Positions 14,301 through 28,700 of a stretch of 64,000 nt of DNA are shown here, one piece after another (within the stretch, counting starts at the first letter, position 1; every line of letters begins with the position of its first letter). Under the pieces are notes generated by a model that ran no database searches, was not told the DNA's origin, and saw nothing but the letters and a program-made list of their open reading frames with translations. Where the stretch lies: assembly GCF_949628265.1 (NCBI RefSeq), contig NC_088788.1, positions 29,994,335 through 30,058,334 on the forward strand. The letters run 5' to 3'. Both the position numbers and the translations under genes were made by a program. Origin of the DNA: Cloeon dipterum. Lineage: Eukaryota > Arthropoda > Insecta > Ephemeroptera > Baetidae.

Positions 14301-17300
14301 TAAGGTCTCTAGGAATATCCAAACGAATCCATACTTTTGACGCCGCGTTTCTCTATATTTGAGTCTCCTCAAAGTTCATTCATCTTATCGGGGTTAACTG
14401 GGTGCTAATTCATCATACGCGCCCCTGCTCCTCTTACAAAATATGTGCATATCGGCTGCGGCTGCACGGTTTCTTGGAACTAGATGTACTCTTTATGCAA
14501 AATTTTTTATAAAATGCATACGTAACGTTAGGTTGCGCGGTGAAGCAATATTTTTAATATACGCCTGCGAAACTTATTGCCCTTTTGTGCCGCAAAATTG
14601 AATAAGTTTTGCTCTCCCGCACACTTATTCTTGCGGACAGCAGCCGCGTGCGGGAAAATTGTGGTAATGACAGCTTCTACATCTCTCTTGCGAAGAGACG
14701 CTGCAGGCGAGAGAAAATGACAGGCCAAAATATGAAGAAAAAACGCTTTATTTGCGTATCACGCTTGGTAAATTGCCACTGTCACATTTGATTTTATCGT
14801 TGAGACGTGCCTTTTTAAAAATCACACCTTCTTTTTGTCTAGGGGGACTTCATTGGGAATCGTTTTAGCTACCACAACAAATTTTATCTTCAGCGTAGTG
14901 ACATAATCAACATATTTGCTACTTCTGTAATACACGGCCTGATATCGGGTAAAATTTTGCTCCTCGAATTCTGAGAGTCAAAAATGCTGCATTAATGAGC
15001 AAAAAGCAAGTTGGGCTAATTAATGTAGAAAAACAGGAAAAAGCTAATCAACCCGCCGTGAAAACTATCCAACTCTAGGTCTGCAAAGCAATGAATCACG
15101 GCGCGGGCAAAAAGCGGTGGCACAATTTTGACCGCGCATATTTTTCTGTATCGCAGCAAAAAAGTCTCTTTCCCTCTGGCTCTGGTTCTTTGCCGCACAA
15201 TAAAAATGAATTTGCGCCCGGCGTGCTCGCTGCGGTGAGAGAAAAGCGCGTCGGCGGGCGGCGAGCAATTTTATTATATCGATGACCAGCCAGAGAGCAA
15301 ATTATTGCAGCAATAACAATCGATGAGTGGAGTCAGCAGAACTTTTAGAGGCCATAATTACGCCCAACTTTCGACATCGGACTAAACAGTGCCCTGGCAT
15401 TGCAGCGAGGGGTACGTATGAGGGACGTGGAAAATGGTTATAAAATGAGATTTAAAATCAAATTGATCTTGATCAAAATACAAATTTTATTGAAGAAGAA
15501 ATTTGGAAAGCCTTATTGAAAGACTTCGCACATTTTTCATAGAGATACCATATTCTAATCACATGAAATTGGAGTAGTTCCTGGTCAAAACTGGTTAGTA
15601 TTTATTGATAATAATTAAAAATTACTTTTGAATCTAATAAAATTTACCGTTTTAGTTTTATAACTTTTATTGAGGAATAAAAAAACAATTATCCTGATTA
15701 TGATTATATAATAACTCTTTTTTCTGGGGTCATATCTAATATATTAAAAAGAAAAAAGAGACATTTTTCACTGTCCCTGCCTGATCTAGACGGAGGACGA
15801 AGAAGGGCAGGCACACGAGCGGCGAATTGACGTTTGTTTTGGTCCAGCCGTTGATCGTGCTCCGGTGCTCTCGGGGGTGAATCAAATTTTACGAGTGGAC
15901 GAAGAGACACACTGCTTTTTTTAAAGGCCATTTCTGCGCTGTCTTTATTTCATCTGTCGGAAGTGGCAGCATCGACGGAAGCCAAATTGTTTTTGGAGGG
16001 AAAAGCGTTTGCGAAAATGCCCTTTCGCGATCGTCATTCTGCCCAATGACTCGCGGAAAATACTTCCGCACGCAGTTGGTCAACTTTTTTCCCGGTATGC
16101 CTTGCGCCGAAGCAAGAAAAGAATGAACTCTGCAAAATGTTGGCTGTGAACGAAAAATAGCGCCCATGTACGTTGTTATTATCATTATTCGGAAAGTTTT
16201 CTTGTTAACAACGAAATTGCAGCTCGGAGTAACACTCGCGCGTGACACAAACACATCTCGCGCAGCTCGAAAAACTTACTACTACAAACTTTCTTGCGTG
16301 GAAAATTCATAAATAAGCGCAAGACATCATTGTTCCGTGATTGAAAACCTGAAAATGAGGGATTTTTCTGTTTTGTTTTTAATGAGTGCGAATCTATTCC
16401 TCAACAGTTTTGTTTATCACAATTTGCAGTCACATCCGTCGTGTTGTTTATCTCGGCAAGGTTAAATATGCACAGCAAGGGGAAACAAAACATCTCGCTC
16501 ATCACCATTAACAACTCGGGAGTGCTTACATTCATTCATTCATTTGTCACTCGCGTCTCAAGCGTGAACAATTATATCCGATGCACAATGCGATGTGAGC
16601 CGCTGCTCAGAGAAGCGCAGCTGCGGACAAGAAGATTGCGGCCGTCGAGACATGTCAAAATAAAAAGCACTCGCTGCGTGTAATAATATGCACGGAGCTT
16701 GCGTGTATTGTAATACTGGTCCTTGGGGATGCTGCAGGTGTGTTGCGGCAACAGGCTGCTCTGTTCGCCGTTTTGTAATACTGACGCGCCGCGTGCAACC
16801 GACTTTTCCTCGTTACCTCGATAAATTGATGAATCTTTTTAATGACGTGACTCAAGATAAAATCTCCGTCGACGCTAAAATTATCCTAGAATTGCACCTC
16901 ACCCACACTCGGCCATTATTTATAAATTAGATTCAAAATTGTTACCTTTATATCAAGGCAAATGTGATTATTTGAAAGTTGGCTATACGCTTCTAGGCTT
17001 CACAGCTCAGTCAATGGGTAATAAACTGGATTTAGATTAGGCGCAAAGAAGAATCGGATTGTTTATGGACGGCTGTAAAAGAAAAATAGAGATCTTTGAT
17101 TTTACAAACCAGTTACTACTAAAAATTTATCTGGAATATCTAAACGATGCGTATCTAAATTCAGTCTGGTTACAAGTCAATTCAAGAGTAAACATCACGT
17201 CAGTTGGTGTCTAAATCCAATCTTGGGTTAGCTAATTATTTTGTACCATTTTTGAGTTAGCATTGAAGATTATATAAGGCTAAATCCGTTTTTACATTAT

Positions 17301-20300
17301 ATATAATTCAAATTATTTGAAGCTTATGTGTGTATGTGACGTTTGTGTGCCCGTAGCGCATCATTAGATCATGTGTAATTGACTCTCATGCAATTGCCGG
17401 CTAAAATAGTCACTGGATGATGCGATGGCATTTGAATTACTGCGAGATTGACAAGCATTCACCGTGCTCCACATTCATGAGTCCTCAATTAAGATGAAAC
17501 GACCGCTCTAGTACATGCAATAATTATTACGATTAAATTGTTGATGCACGTCTATGAAATTGTGAGTCTTTCGTCAGATAACTCAGAAATAAATTGTTCC
17601 ATTAATATTCCAAACTGGTAAATGATGCTGCTGGATCAGGACTTCTCAACACGAATCATTCTACTTTTGTTTTCAAAGAAATTAAAATCATTTTATAAAA
17701 TAGCTCCCTAACTTTGTAAGTTTTTGGTATGATTAATTAATTGCTCAAAATTTTTAAAAGTGACAAAAAACCTGCAATTATTATCCCATCTGGAGAGCAG
17801 TAGGGTCAAAACCACGCGTGACACAAATTCAATATTGATGCATTTCCTACAAAAAGTCAAGTGAGTGTCTGAAGCGCCATCAAAACGAGAGCAAAGCCTT
17901 CAGCGACCAAGGACGTACGAATGTATGCAGCAAATCACAGACACGTTTAAATTGCCCGCTGCACACAGATCAAACCAACCACTTATGTAAAATTAATAAC
18001 CGCACTTCTTGCTTTGTTTTCACCACAAAAAGTCGAGCGATCGCGTTGGCGTGGGATTTGCACACACATCCGAGCGACTTATTCATAAAGCACACTCGAG
18101 GAATTTAATGAGATCTTGCGGTCGGCGGCAGTTGCTAAATTTCGCCAGTCGGCACAAAATCCAGGTCACGGGCCGTAAATCGCGCGTCTCGGCCTGCGTG
18201 CCGGAAAGTGTGAATTTCATTTCATTCAACGCGTCCATTCTCCGATCCCTGCTATTATTCACAGCTTTTTATTTTCGATTCGGAGCCGGCGAAAAAGCGC
18301 GGCTTTTGAACGTTTGCCAGCCCGAGAACATATAAAAATACGGCTGGCGAAATATGCATGCACACACGAGGGCAACGGCTTTGTTTCCAAAGCAGTAAAC
18401 TCGAGTAAAGCACCGGGGCGCATATTGCCAATCTAAAATGAGCGCCAGCCGACGACGGAGTCTGTTTTCCTTTTCGCAGACCGAATAGACACGCGTTATA
18501 CGTCTTCGAAACAGATTTCACTTGTGTTAACTGCGCGCGTTGTTAGTCTACTTGTTGAGCTCGCCCGCGATCAACTTTTCCGCCGACGAAGTGCAGTGTA
18601 CGTACGTGTGTGTATTTATATACTTTCCGAGTTGCGAACTTCCTTCTTCGCCGCGCGGTGCACTGAGCAAATTAATTTTGTGGGAGTGCTCCTCCTCTCT
18701 ATTCATAGCAGAGGAATGTGTGTTACTTAAAAACTTTGCTCTACATCTTTTTTCGTTTGTTATCGAATTTGTTTTGACAGTTTCTCGTGAAAGGCACAAC
18801 GCGAGTGCTGCAAAACAAGCGTATTCTTCGTGCAATGCTCTGTTATCTTCTGCGAAACATGCTAGTTTTATTAAGGAAGCTGGAAAAAATTATTAATGTG
18901 AACCAACATCGATTAATCTTGTTGAACTATTTATTTATTTGTATGTGAACGTTTGCCATTGTTGCCAAATGTTCTCGAGATATATTTTGAAACTTAACTG
19001 TACAACTGAGAAAAGCAGAAACTAAAACGTTGTTAAAAAATTTTAAGGTTTTGAATTTAAACTGCTAAATTAAAAAAAATATATATATGTGTAACGCACA
19101 TTGCCTAGAACTGTAGCAGCAACTTGTTATCGAAACGCCAAAAAGTTTATAAACTGAATAATATCTCAGAGACTCCAAAATTTTTATGTTTAAAACAATA
19201 TTGACCTATTTCTTGCCTTGTTAATACACAATGGAGGAGTTCAACATTAATGACTTGCTGTTGATCTTTCCCTTCAAGTTTCCCCATAACAAATCCTCCT
19301 GGTCAATTTAGAACATCAATGACAGCTCTAATGGCGATAAAATCAGCGTGTGTATTTCTGCTGGCATTTTAGTTAAAGAGAGTTTAGAGTAAGAAAGTAT
19401 TTATAATTGTAATATCCCTTTGTTGTCCTTTGACCTCGTAGTGACCGATTGTTTTAAGCTCCGCGGCACTAACTAACTATTTTGCAAGAAAATAAATAAA
19501 TATAAATAACCACGGGCTTTCCCTTGATGGAAGTCCTATTTAATCAGCTTAAGGGCAAAACTTACTCAACGCGGGGCGTATCTCTCGCTCGGCTGACAAC
19601 TTCCTGTGCTGTTTCATCCTGCTGTCGTGGAAGCGAAAGAGTGCGTGGCCCTATTATTTTTAATCAGCATTGAGGTAAACCGGATTAAGCGCTATTTCCC
19701 AATAATGAAAGAGAGGCGACGCACCAAGTGATAAATGGAAAAGCAATTTCCTTCTCTGCGCACGTGCACCGACTAAAATGCAGTGTGTCACAAACGCAAA
19801 ACGTGCCATTATCTAAACGGCGGGCGAATTATCGCTCAGCGTGGGAGGGTTGCAAGCGACGCAAGATAATATTCCAATTCGCCTGCACGCCGCTGACCTC
19901 ATTAGACTCGCGTTTTCTGCAAGTCTCTGGCGCGAGTGCGTGTCGATAATTAATTACATGAAACCGCTTTGTACTTGTCGATTCCACGAACTCGCTGCGT
20001 TGTCACCCGAAGCGGCAGAGGCGCGCTTCACGGGAATTGTAGGTGCCGCGTTTAGGGCGAAGGAAATTCCTTTGCATATAGCAAGACTTCCGTTATTAAA
20101 TTTTGCTTCGTTCTTCCATCTTTATTAGAACTCTCATGCTATACAATTGCAATTGGAGGTACATGCAATATAAAACTTTTCTCTTGTTTTAAAACAGAAG
20201 GGACTCACAATCAGCTCAAATATGAAACTGTCAGTTAATATGAATGAAGTGATTGGAAATTGAGAGAGTTTCATGATTTTAGGAATACAAAAATTAAATT

Positions 20301-22249
20301 TTGAGAAGCCATCTCAATGGGATTAAAATAAAAATGTATTTTTTTAGGTCTGCTTAAAATATATCGTCATGATTTAACCAAAGAGGAAGCGTACACCAAA
20401 ATGGGTATCAGTCAGCGTGCCGCATATAGTTAATCGAAAGGCAAATTGGTTAAAGGCCATTATTTGTGTTTTAATGCCGAAATCCTTTGCCAAAAACTTA
20501 CACTTGGGTGGTAATACCAAGTTTGCAGCTCCTTATCAAGAGTGAACAGCTGAACAGCTTTTCCACTTGATCTCGATTATTTCAAAGCTAAAAAGCGTGG
20601 AGTAAAAAAGTTCTATTAAATTTGGTTGGATCTGTTTTTCCAGAAAATCGAACCGTCAAGAGTGAAGATACAATTAGAATCTGATTCACACACAGATTTT
20701 CGCAAATTAATTTAGTTCGTAGAGCTTTGAGACAATCTTGCGTCTTTTAATCAAGTTTGATCACACTTGGAAGCGGCTACACTTCGTCTGAAGCTGAGAG
20801 GCAGTGTATAATTTTAATCGCATCAATCATAGAACGCGGGAGGTTTGTAATTACAGCAGAGCGTAGCAAAGAAAAGAAAGTCCGTCTCTCTCGAATGCAA
20901 ATGCGAGTCGGGTAAGATAAATCGGCATTTCGTAACGCGTGGAAAAAAGGATCACAAGAATTGGATTATGTGTCCGTTTGAAGAGTTACATGCAGCTATG
21001 TAGTCTCGGAGATCTTCTCAGGACCAATTTACATCTCATTAAAGAAAAGCAAAACACGAGAAATTTATGGAAGACAAAGACGTGATTATGTATCCCCCGG
21101 GACAAAAATTGAAATCTGATATCGAGCCGCGGACGGAAAACAAACTTCGAAGGCTGCATTTTTTACCAAAGAACTGTTACTTTACAGTTTTCTCTCAAGA
21201 GTCAATCGGAGATAACGAAGGGAGGTGCGAACCACGCGCGTCTCCTCTGAACAACCGCAAATTGAATAGTGTGCGTGTTTTCGCGCCCGCCAGGCACGTT
21301 ATTAATTTAAATATCTACACTTAACGACATTGTTCGGACAGTGGAATGTTCTGCAGAGATAATGGAGGCTCGACGGGTGTTTTGACAGCAAGAGTCAAAA
21401 GGCTCTTTTAAATCCATTGGCAGCGTCGGAGGCGCTGAATGAGAACGATAATGTGCGAATCAATATCCGCCGCGCGGTAATTGGCTGCAGATTTATAACC
21501 TCCGCGAGGGGAGAAGACTCATATAAATCACCAGCCTATATTTTCAATGCAAAAAAAAAATGTTTGCGATCGTCAAAATTTATTGGATCCGTCTCATTTT
21601 TTTGCCGGGTTGCGGGCTATGATTACAGCGAGCAAACGAAAAGATTATTTTTAAGCTTCGATGACAAAATGCAGCCAAAAATACATATCAATAAATAATA
21701 AAACAGATGAACTAAGGAAGCAATAAATTGGAAACCAGTAACTATTTTTATTTATTCCCACTCTTTATTGTAGCTTCATAATATGTAATGGTTTAAAATG
21801 CAAATTTACAAGGCATTCTGCGCTCTGTAACAAATATTCGACTTGAATGTTGTATTTTTTTCAAGGGGAGCTTTCATCCCTGGCAGCAACGAATTCAATT
21901 TGTTTTGTCCTTCAGGGGACTCAAGTGCTCCAACGCGTGCATAAGTAATTGCTGTGCTAAACCCAAGTGAAAGAGGAACAATTTATCACGAGTTGCTTTC
22001 TTTTGAGCAAAAGGGCACCTATGATATAAGTACTTTTCTTTCAGATTCGGTTGGCCATGGTAATAAAAATTTATCACTGGGAGAAAAAGCGCATGAAGAG
22101 CTGCAGGCGATCGACTCGTTCTTGTAAACTGCATGAACACCTTTCTATGTACACACGGTGCTTGACGTCTTCAATTTTATCAATTTTTGCTGCAATTCAT
22201 TTTAATTCGAAAGTTGTATACCAAAGAAATTTATGATCGTTTGTTGCAG

Positions 22250-22321
22250 CGCGAGTTGTACAAATTGGCGCCCGACCGTAACTTTATTGCGAATCTTAAT
22301 TAGCGCGTTATAACCGGAGAG
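22250..22321 (+). other. exon-like segment with a PBS-like motif
   Basis: A good acceptor (TTTGTTGCAG) and a strong donor (GAGAG then GTGAGT) bracket 72 bases. In the first frame 17 codons are open before TAG, so it cannot be an internal coding exon in that frame. The bases at 22265-22277 (TGGCGCCCGACCG) resemble a primer-binding site of an LTR retroelement, but I see no LTR ending just upstream. It may be a UTR exon, a decayed retroelement, or chance. Confidence 0.2.
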
Positions 22322-22532
22322 GTGAGTATATAATTCATTTCGTAGATAATCGTTGCTTCGAGAAAACAGTAATGATTTTACATGGTTGAAATTCTGCTGG
22401 ATAAATTGTTGGGGAGTTAATTACCGCAATAAAATATGCCAAGAAAATGAAATATCGTTAGCTGCTGTCAAAAAGAACCCTTCTGTTATATGAGAAATTA
22501 CATTACAAATTATTTGAAAATAGTTTCAACCG

Positions 22533-22552
22533 GTGTGTGTGTGTGTGCGCGC
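22533..22552. repeat. GT/GC dinucleotide microsatellite
   Basis: Alternating GT units running into GCGCGC at the right end. Alternating purine-pyrimidine DNA of this kind is common in insect introns. Confidence 0.85.
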
Positions 22553-25527
22553 GACAATTACATTTAGTCTCTGGCAATATCTGGTTACGGGATACTGCAC
22601 AAACAAGGTCGAGGGTGTGCGTCATGTGCATGTTTATGTGTGTAAAAAGCTGAGGCACGCCAGTTTGATTGGGCATTCTGATTGCAAAAAATAGACGTGA
22701 CCTTTATTGTTTCTCCTCCGCAATAAACTCGCAGCCTTTGATGTTCGCCAGATCTCCTCCAATGAAGCAATAAAGGCAAAGCGTGCTAGGCACCTCCTCA
22801 CCATGCAGAAATCTCAAGAGACAACCGTGTTTACCCTCATTTTTCGCTCCTTTCTTCAAGCTTAGTCCAAAGAAGCTCACTCATAAATCCTTTGACAAAC
22901 ATTTGCTGTCGCTCGCAAGAAGTTTTGAGTAAAACTACAATATCTCATATGAGCTCGTCGCCCATGAAATTTGTGATATTGGTTAGTAAACGTATTTTTG
23001 GTTGATTTATTGAACGCAAATCTTTTTATGCGAATTAAATTTTTTTAGTGCAATAAACCAAATGACATTTTTTATCAGAGTTTAATATTTCTAGACGCTC
23101 TGGAGCTGAAGAAAAAGATCTAGATTTTGTCAGCATTGTCATGTGAAGGTGGTTTCACATCTCCCGACGACCGTAGGGGATTTCGCACCATGCAAATTCC
23201 GTTGCCATTCAACACTGCGCTCACCGCACGCACGAGTTGTTTCAGATATACGTGCGTGCCGCCGGACCATCGTCCAGCAGCAAGCTGGTCCGAATCTCGT
23301 TTTAGCAGCCGCGCGCGGGCATAAAAGTTTAAAAGTCCGCCCGCTGGGCCAAACAAAATCTAGTTTTTGTACGCATCTTTTCAGACGGAGCCATTATTTA
23401 CTGGCGCGGCGCCAGAATAATCTTAATCAGCGAGCTTTCATCGTACATTATTCTGCCGATTTCTCGCGCCCTTATCACGCGCGTCGTGGGCCTCGCGACT
23501 CCGCTTTTATTGCCGCGCCGTTAAATTTTACGTCTTGTAATTTCGCTCCCGAGACCGCCGCACCACAATTAATTCATATTTTACGACATTTGACGCGCTC
23601 AACATAAACACCTCCACTCCTAGATAGGTGCCGTGTCCGCCGCCTTCTCTTTTTGGCCGACGATTTACGCCCGAACGTCATCGTAAATCGACGCAAAGTG
23701 GTGCATGAGAGGAGGATAATAGACAAAAAAACAGAGGACTAGCATTCTGCAGCTGTTATTAAAGGCTATGGAGAGCACAGACATTATTTCTGGAATTCGG
23801 ACACACGATGGCTCCGATCTGCCGTCGGCGATATTGATCGGCTAATAGACATACATATTTTCAAGATCGCTCGTTGCGAGGATTGCAGCAGGATTTCCGG
23901 ACGAAAAGCTATTGATTTCTTTTTTCTGGGAAGGTCCCAAAACAATTGAGATTTATTTGTTAATTGGGTTTTGATTTGGTTGTGAGGAAGTGAGTAAGAT
24001 TGTTTTGAATGAAATAAAAATGTCTGAGAGCATCGGAGGCGTGGCTTGAATTTAATAGCCGGCGATTATATGCATGAATCAACTCTCGTCAAAATAATCG
24101 TAGCTTAAACTTGCAAATTAGTTTCAATGTGAATCATAACATTATGCCGTTCATTATAATGGAGGTGGATTCCATTTACTCACTGTCATCAACAGGACAG
24201 TCTGAAATGAGTTTTTATGAGCAAGCATAATTCATATTAAAATTTAATTCTCACGTTAAGAGCTCTTTGAGCCGTTTAAGAAAATGCGTGCCAAAATTGG
24301 AAGCGTTGATTTGAGCGAAAAATTCGAAATGTGCAAATTGAATAAAGACCGTTACAAAAAGTGGGAAAATGAGAAAAGTTCCTGTCCCTCACGAATTCCC
24401 GTGAGGGTTGAAAAGAGGAACGAGAAGGAAAGAGGGATAGGAAAAAGCTCAGCAGATGTTTTTTTCTGATGAGTGAAAGACGTTTTGGCTACAGGTACGA
24501 GAAGCTTTTTGACACCTCACTTGCTTTTCGGGCCATTCCATAATTTTCAGCATTGAAGAATAAGTGTATACGTATTATAATATTTGCGACAGTGTAATGC
24601 TCTCAGCGGACGGGAGGTATTTTGCATAAATTTAGTAGGCAACACCTGTTAGTCCGAGAGGCAAAAGTCTCTGCGCTGTTGCGAAAATCGCACACAAAGA
24701 TGATGGTGCGTCTGGCCGCAATAAAATTTGCCAAAGCGCGTTTGTTGTTTTTGGCGGACCCTCTTCTCGCGTCTGACCCAAGATTCATTATTATTTAAGT
24801 TTTCGTTTTCATGCGTAAATTTCATCCACCATAATATTTATTTTGCTTACACACTTTTGATTTCTGCTCTGGTTTCATTTATCATGAAAAACATTCTAAT
24901 TTATCGTCGTCGAGCCTCGTTTCGCAAATTTTTACGAGTTGGTCCTACTGCTAAAAACAAATCAACTTGCCGTCCGAGTTTTATGCGCGATTCACTTTTG
25001 ATCTCTGTGAAGTCAAAGCACTGTCTGCAAACAGAGAGCGTGGAAAGGAAGAGAGATATTTGACTTTCTCTCCCAAAGGACGCTATTAGACCTGGTAGTC
25101 CTTTCAAAGGTCTATATATTTTTTTAATGTTTTTTCCAAAAGAAATCAAATAAATGCCAGTCATACGGAAGAGTATCGATTTCTAAAGTTAGCCTGGAGT
25201 TACAGAAGACAAAAAAAATTCGGCGAAATTTCAAAAACAAATTAATTAAAAAGTTTTGAAGTTGATGCCATGCGAAAGTTTATCACACGAATAAAAAGAA
25301 GTAATAAAAAATAAATCCCGTTGTATCGCAAACGAAAACCAATCTCTTCAATTTACTCCAGACACTTAACTTCGAGACAATGGTCAACTATTGGAGATAG
25401 CAAAAACCGAGTTTAATCAGTAGTGTCCAATTCACTGCCCGGAACTAATCACAAGGGAGGAAACTGACACACATGCAAGAACTCGAGCAATAAATCAAAG
25501 CGTCGTAAAATCGACAGGTTCACTTAC

Positions 25528-25660
25528 CTCGCGAACAAAAAGTGAATATATCGAGATCGCGCGCGCGGAGTCGAGAAGGCCCGGAGGTTGCGCGCGAGCG
25601 TGTGTATCGGGAGCTGGGATCGGTCGTGCCGAATGAGCCGAGCCGAACACGACGACTGAC
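25528..25660 (-). promoter_or_regulatory. GC-rich promoter and candidate 5' UTR exon
   Basis: On the minus strand a near-consensus donor (GAG then GTAAGTG) closes an exon at 25528. Upstream, near 25654-25663, the minus strand reads TCAGTCAGTC, which contains the arthropod initiator TCAGT, so transcription could start near 25660. The whole 25.53-25.79 kb block is CpG-dense and includes a (GCC)6 run at 25704-25721. No long open frame with family motifs is present. Strand and position make it a candidate first exon for the receptor gene whose start codon is at 11315; linking them is inference. Confidence 0.4.
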
Positions 25661-25703
25661 TGAGCTTATACCGCGTCCTCTTAGACTGGCTCCGTGGGCC
25701 GGT

Positions 25704-25721
25704 GCCGCCGCCGCCGCCGCC
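25704..25721. repeat. (GCC)6 trinucleotide run
   Basis: Six uninterrupted GCC units inside the GC-rich promoter block, just upstream of the inferred minus-strand start site. Confidence 0.85.
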
Positions 25722-25799
25722 ACGGACTCGCGCACCAGCGTCTCCTTCCTCCCTGCCGCTCCACCACCACTCTGAGTGCATACACAAAACACGTACACC

Positions 25800-28700
25800 A
25801 TAGCCAGGAAAGCATAGAGAAATAGCGTTGTGTTGCTCTGGAAACAGACACTCTGCCGACGATGTGAACATCTATCGGAAACCGCAAAGTTATGACACAC
25901 TAATTTGGCATTAAAACAATTTGTGTGACCTGATCTTGAGAAGTGTCAGTGGCTCCTTTGAAGCGTTGAATTTGGAGATTTCAAGGGCTATTAAACAAAA
26001 CTTTCTCGTGTACCTTATGTTTTCAGTGAAGGTCCGAGCGGCTATAATGTGTGCACCTGTGGGCAATTAAAATTCCAAAGAAAACGACAGGTAATATTGT
26101 TAATAGATGTGATTTTTTTGGTCAGACCAACTTTGATTGTGAGTTTAGTCGGTCCGTGCCCTCTATAATATGGCAGCACAGAAGGCGCCGCCCAACTTTT
26201 CAGATGTTTTTGATTAAAAATACCGTTTTTAATTTAAAAAAAGATTATTCAAGAAGTAAATGGAATGACAAAATATTAAACACGTAAAGTTTGCCTGGTT
26301 GCTTTTGACATTGAGCCGAAGAATAAAAGAAAACTCACCAAATAAAAGTATATTTTAGATAATAATTATAAATAATTAGAATTCATTTCAATTGTCGTGT
26401 TCCCCGAAGCAAAATTGTGTTGCTTTTTTGGCAAGATTAACAATTTGTTTCCATTCCGCTTGTACTATAAGCTCTAAAACACACTTGCAAAAAATAGTTC
26501 GGGGTATAGAGTTAGATGTATAGCCTCTTGACATTTTATTCTCTGAACATTACAGCTCATTTTTCGCGTAACGGATTTTCGAGAGTCTCCACGTGCCATA
26601 TTAAGCAGGAAAAAGTTGATTCTCTAGCACTCGGCTTAAACACATTATCCGCACTTTTCAGGAGTGTCACTTGCTGAGCAGGTCGGTGACCGTCTCGCAG
26701 CAGAGGCCAAAAAATCTGCTCCTGTCGCTCGCAATGTGAAGCGAAATTAATGAAAATTTACGTCGATAAGTTGGCTGCTTCGGCTCCTCAAGAAACATAC
26801 AAGATTCAACACGGCAGGTGAGTTTTGAAAGGTTCAGCCTGTCTACTGCTGCTGAGCATAACTTTAATGGATAAAGTAACTCGTAAAATCCGTGGCCTCA
26901 CAACACTGATTGACTTTTTCAGCTCTAAAAACTTAAAATGCCACTTCCTAATTTATATAGTTGCTGGGTTTCGGAAAAATCAAGATTGTTCCTCATTCAA
27001 GTTCGATGTCTTAACAGAATGAAAAGATCAGAAAGTGCGCAATATCTCAATATCACGCGGAAATACGTCGTACACTCTGATAAAATATGCAATTTTTTAA
27101 GGATTGTGTGCTTGATCAAATCACGTTTGCTTCAATCCTAGGATTTTCGCAATAGGATGCAAATAGAAATTCTGTCGCAGTGATCTCTCCTGTGCTGCTG
27201 CTCGACATGGCTTTTTAGTTGCATGAGAGCGGAAACGCGGAAAATTTGCGCGAATTGAATTGAGCGCGCGCTACATCCTCTGGTAGAGAGCTCTCTGCAG
27301 ATTATACGTCGGAAGACTTTTTTATTATCATCTGCACAACAAATTCGCAATAATTTGCTGCCGCGCGTGCACATTCTAGCTGCGTCGGCGGCAAAAACTG
27401 CGTCAGCGAGTGGAAGAAAAGTCCGCGTCCCTGGTGCAGCGGATAATGGGGCCAATTCGCACGGCCAACTCGGTGCGTACGTGTCGAAAGAAGGTGCGAA
27501 CACTGCGCGAACTGAACCAATAAAACATAATATCCCAGCAGCCTTGACAGCCTGCGACCTCATAGATGTCATTATTATTATTATTTGCTTCTTATTATAT
27601 AGCACTACGGCGCTGGCTGCTCATGGAATCAATTGTGTGTCACATGTCATGCGTGATAGATGCGAAATCTGCAAGTCGGCAGTTATATCCTGGCTGTCCA
27701 ACCAACTACAGTGCGAATATAGTTGCTAAGTTGTTGCTCACACTGACTCATTTTATAGCAGCATACGAGGGGCATAAAATATGAATAAATTTTTGTTGCA
27801 TCAGCATAAAAATTGCAACAATTTTGTCATTGCTTAAATTCAGAGGCTGAAGCCATTAATGCAGAGAAAAAATTGTAATCTAAAAATAATATTCGAAAAT
27901 CCCAAACACGTGCCTCATATGTAATAAGAGGCTATATATTATACTATTTTTTCAAGATTATATGTGCTTGTACTTACGTTTTATTTTAACAATGAGCATA
28001 TGGGATATATATATATATACGGATATAGCTTCAAATGAATAATAATTATGCAGTTTGATCTATGCTATTTAAACCATCCAAAATCGTTATAAATTGCCAA
28101 ATCCAGCTGCAAAGCGTCTCAAAACCTTGAAAGTTATTTGCTAAAACTCAATTGAACCACCTATAATTTGTTTCGATCTTGGATATCAGGTCATTTAATC
28201 GATTAGCATATTTTTTTGGCTTAGAAATCTATCATTTTAATGTTTCTATCGGTTTCCCGAAAGGAATAGTATTTCCAGGCATTATAAAAGTAAGTTTCAT
28301 TTAATTTTTTACTGATTTAATAATTTTACTTGTTGATTCCACGTGAAAAATCCAACAAATAATTAATAAGTGAATATACGTTTAAAAACTGACAACCGAC
28401 TAACATGTTCCTATAAGACTAGGTAGTTTAATTATACTGTTAAACTGATCAAGGAAACTTGAGACGAAACTTGAAACCCATGCTTCCATTCTAGTTCATT
28501 AATTAGGTTTGCAACCAGTAGTCGAAACTAGTAGAGCAGGAAATTTCTGTAGAATTATGGCAAAATCAACAGCTCGCTACACACCGAGGAAGTTGCATTT
28601 AATTCGTCTGACATAAAAACAATTTAAACCATCACAGAAGCCTAAAACTGTCTATTTTGCTCATTAAACTGGCTTAAGATTGCTGGGAACGTCTACACCC

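Larger units (their letters stand above)
11344..25527. other. long non-coding stretch, possibly intron 1 of the receptor gene
   Basis: About 14 kb without a recognisable gene. GC-richer islands lie near 12.2-12.95, 13.35-13.95, 14.45-14.75, 15.05-15.4, 15.75-16.9, 17.85-18.9, 19.55-20.1, 20.75-21.65, 22.55-22.95, 23.1-23.9 and 24.65-25.05 kb, separated by AT-rich DNA. It includes a GT microsatellite (22533-22552), an ATTC tract near 16531, a small hairpin near 24383-24408 (CCTCACG/CGTGAGG) and one exon-like segment at 22250. If the 25.5-kb promoter belongs to the receptor gene, all of this is its first intron. Confidence 0.5.

Noticed and set aside
23143..23607. 154-residue plus-strand open frame
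   Set aside because: Arginine-rich translation of a GC-rich island, with parallel open frames on both strands; nothing recognised.
24383..24408. CCTCACG/CGTGAGG hairpin as a terminator or small RNA
   Set aside because: Short stem without flanking gene or conserved features; likely chance.
27138..27605. 155-residue minus-strand open frame
   Set aside because: It ends in a TTA repeat and has no domain; it overlaps other equally long frames on the plus strand.
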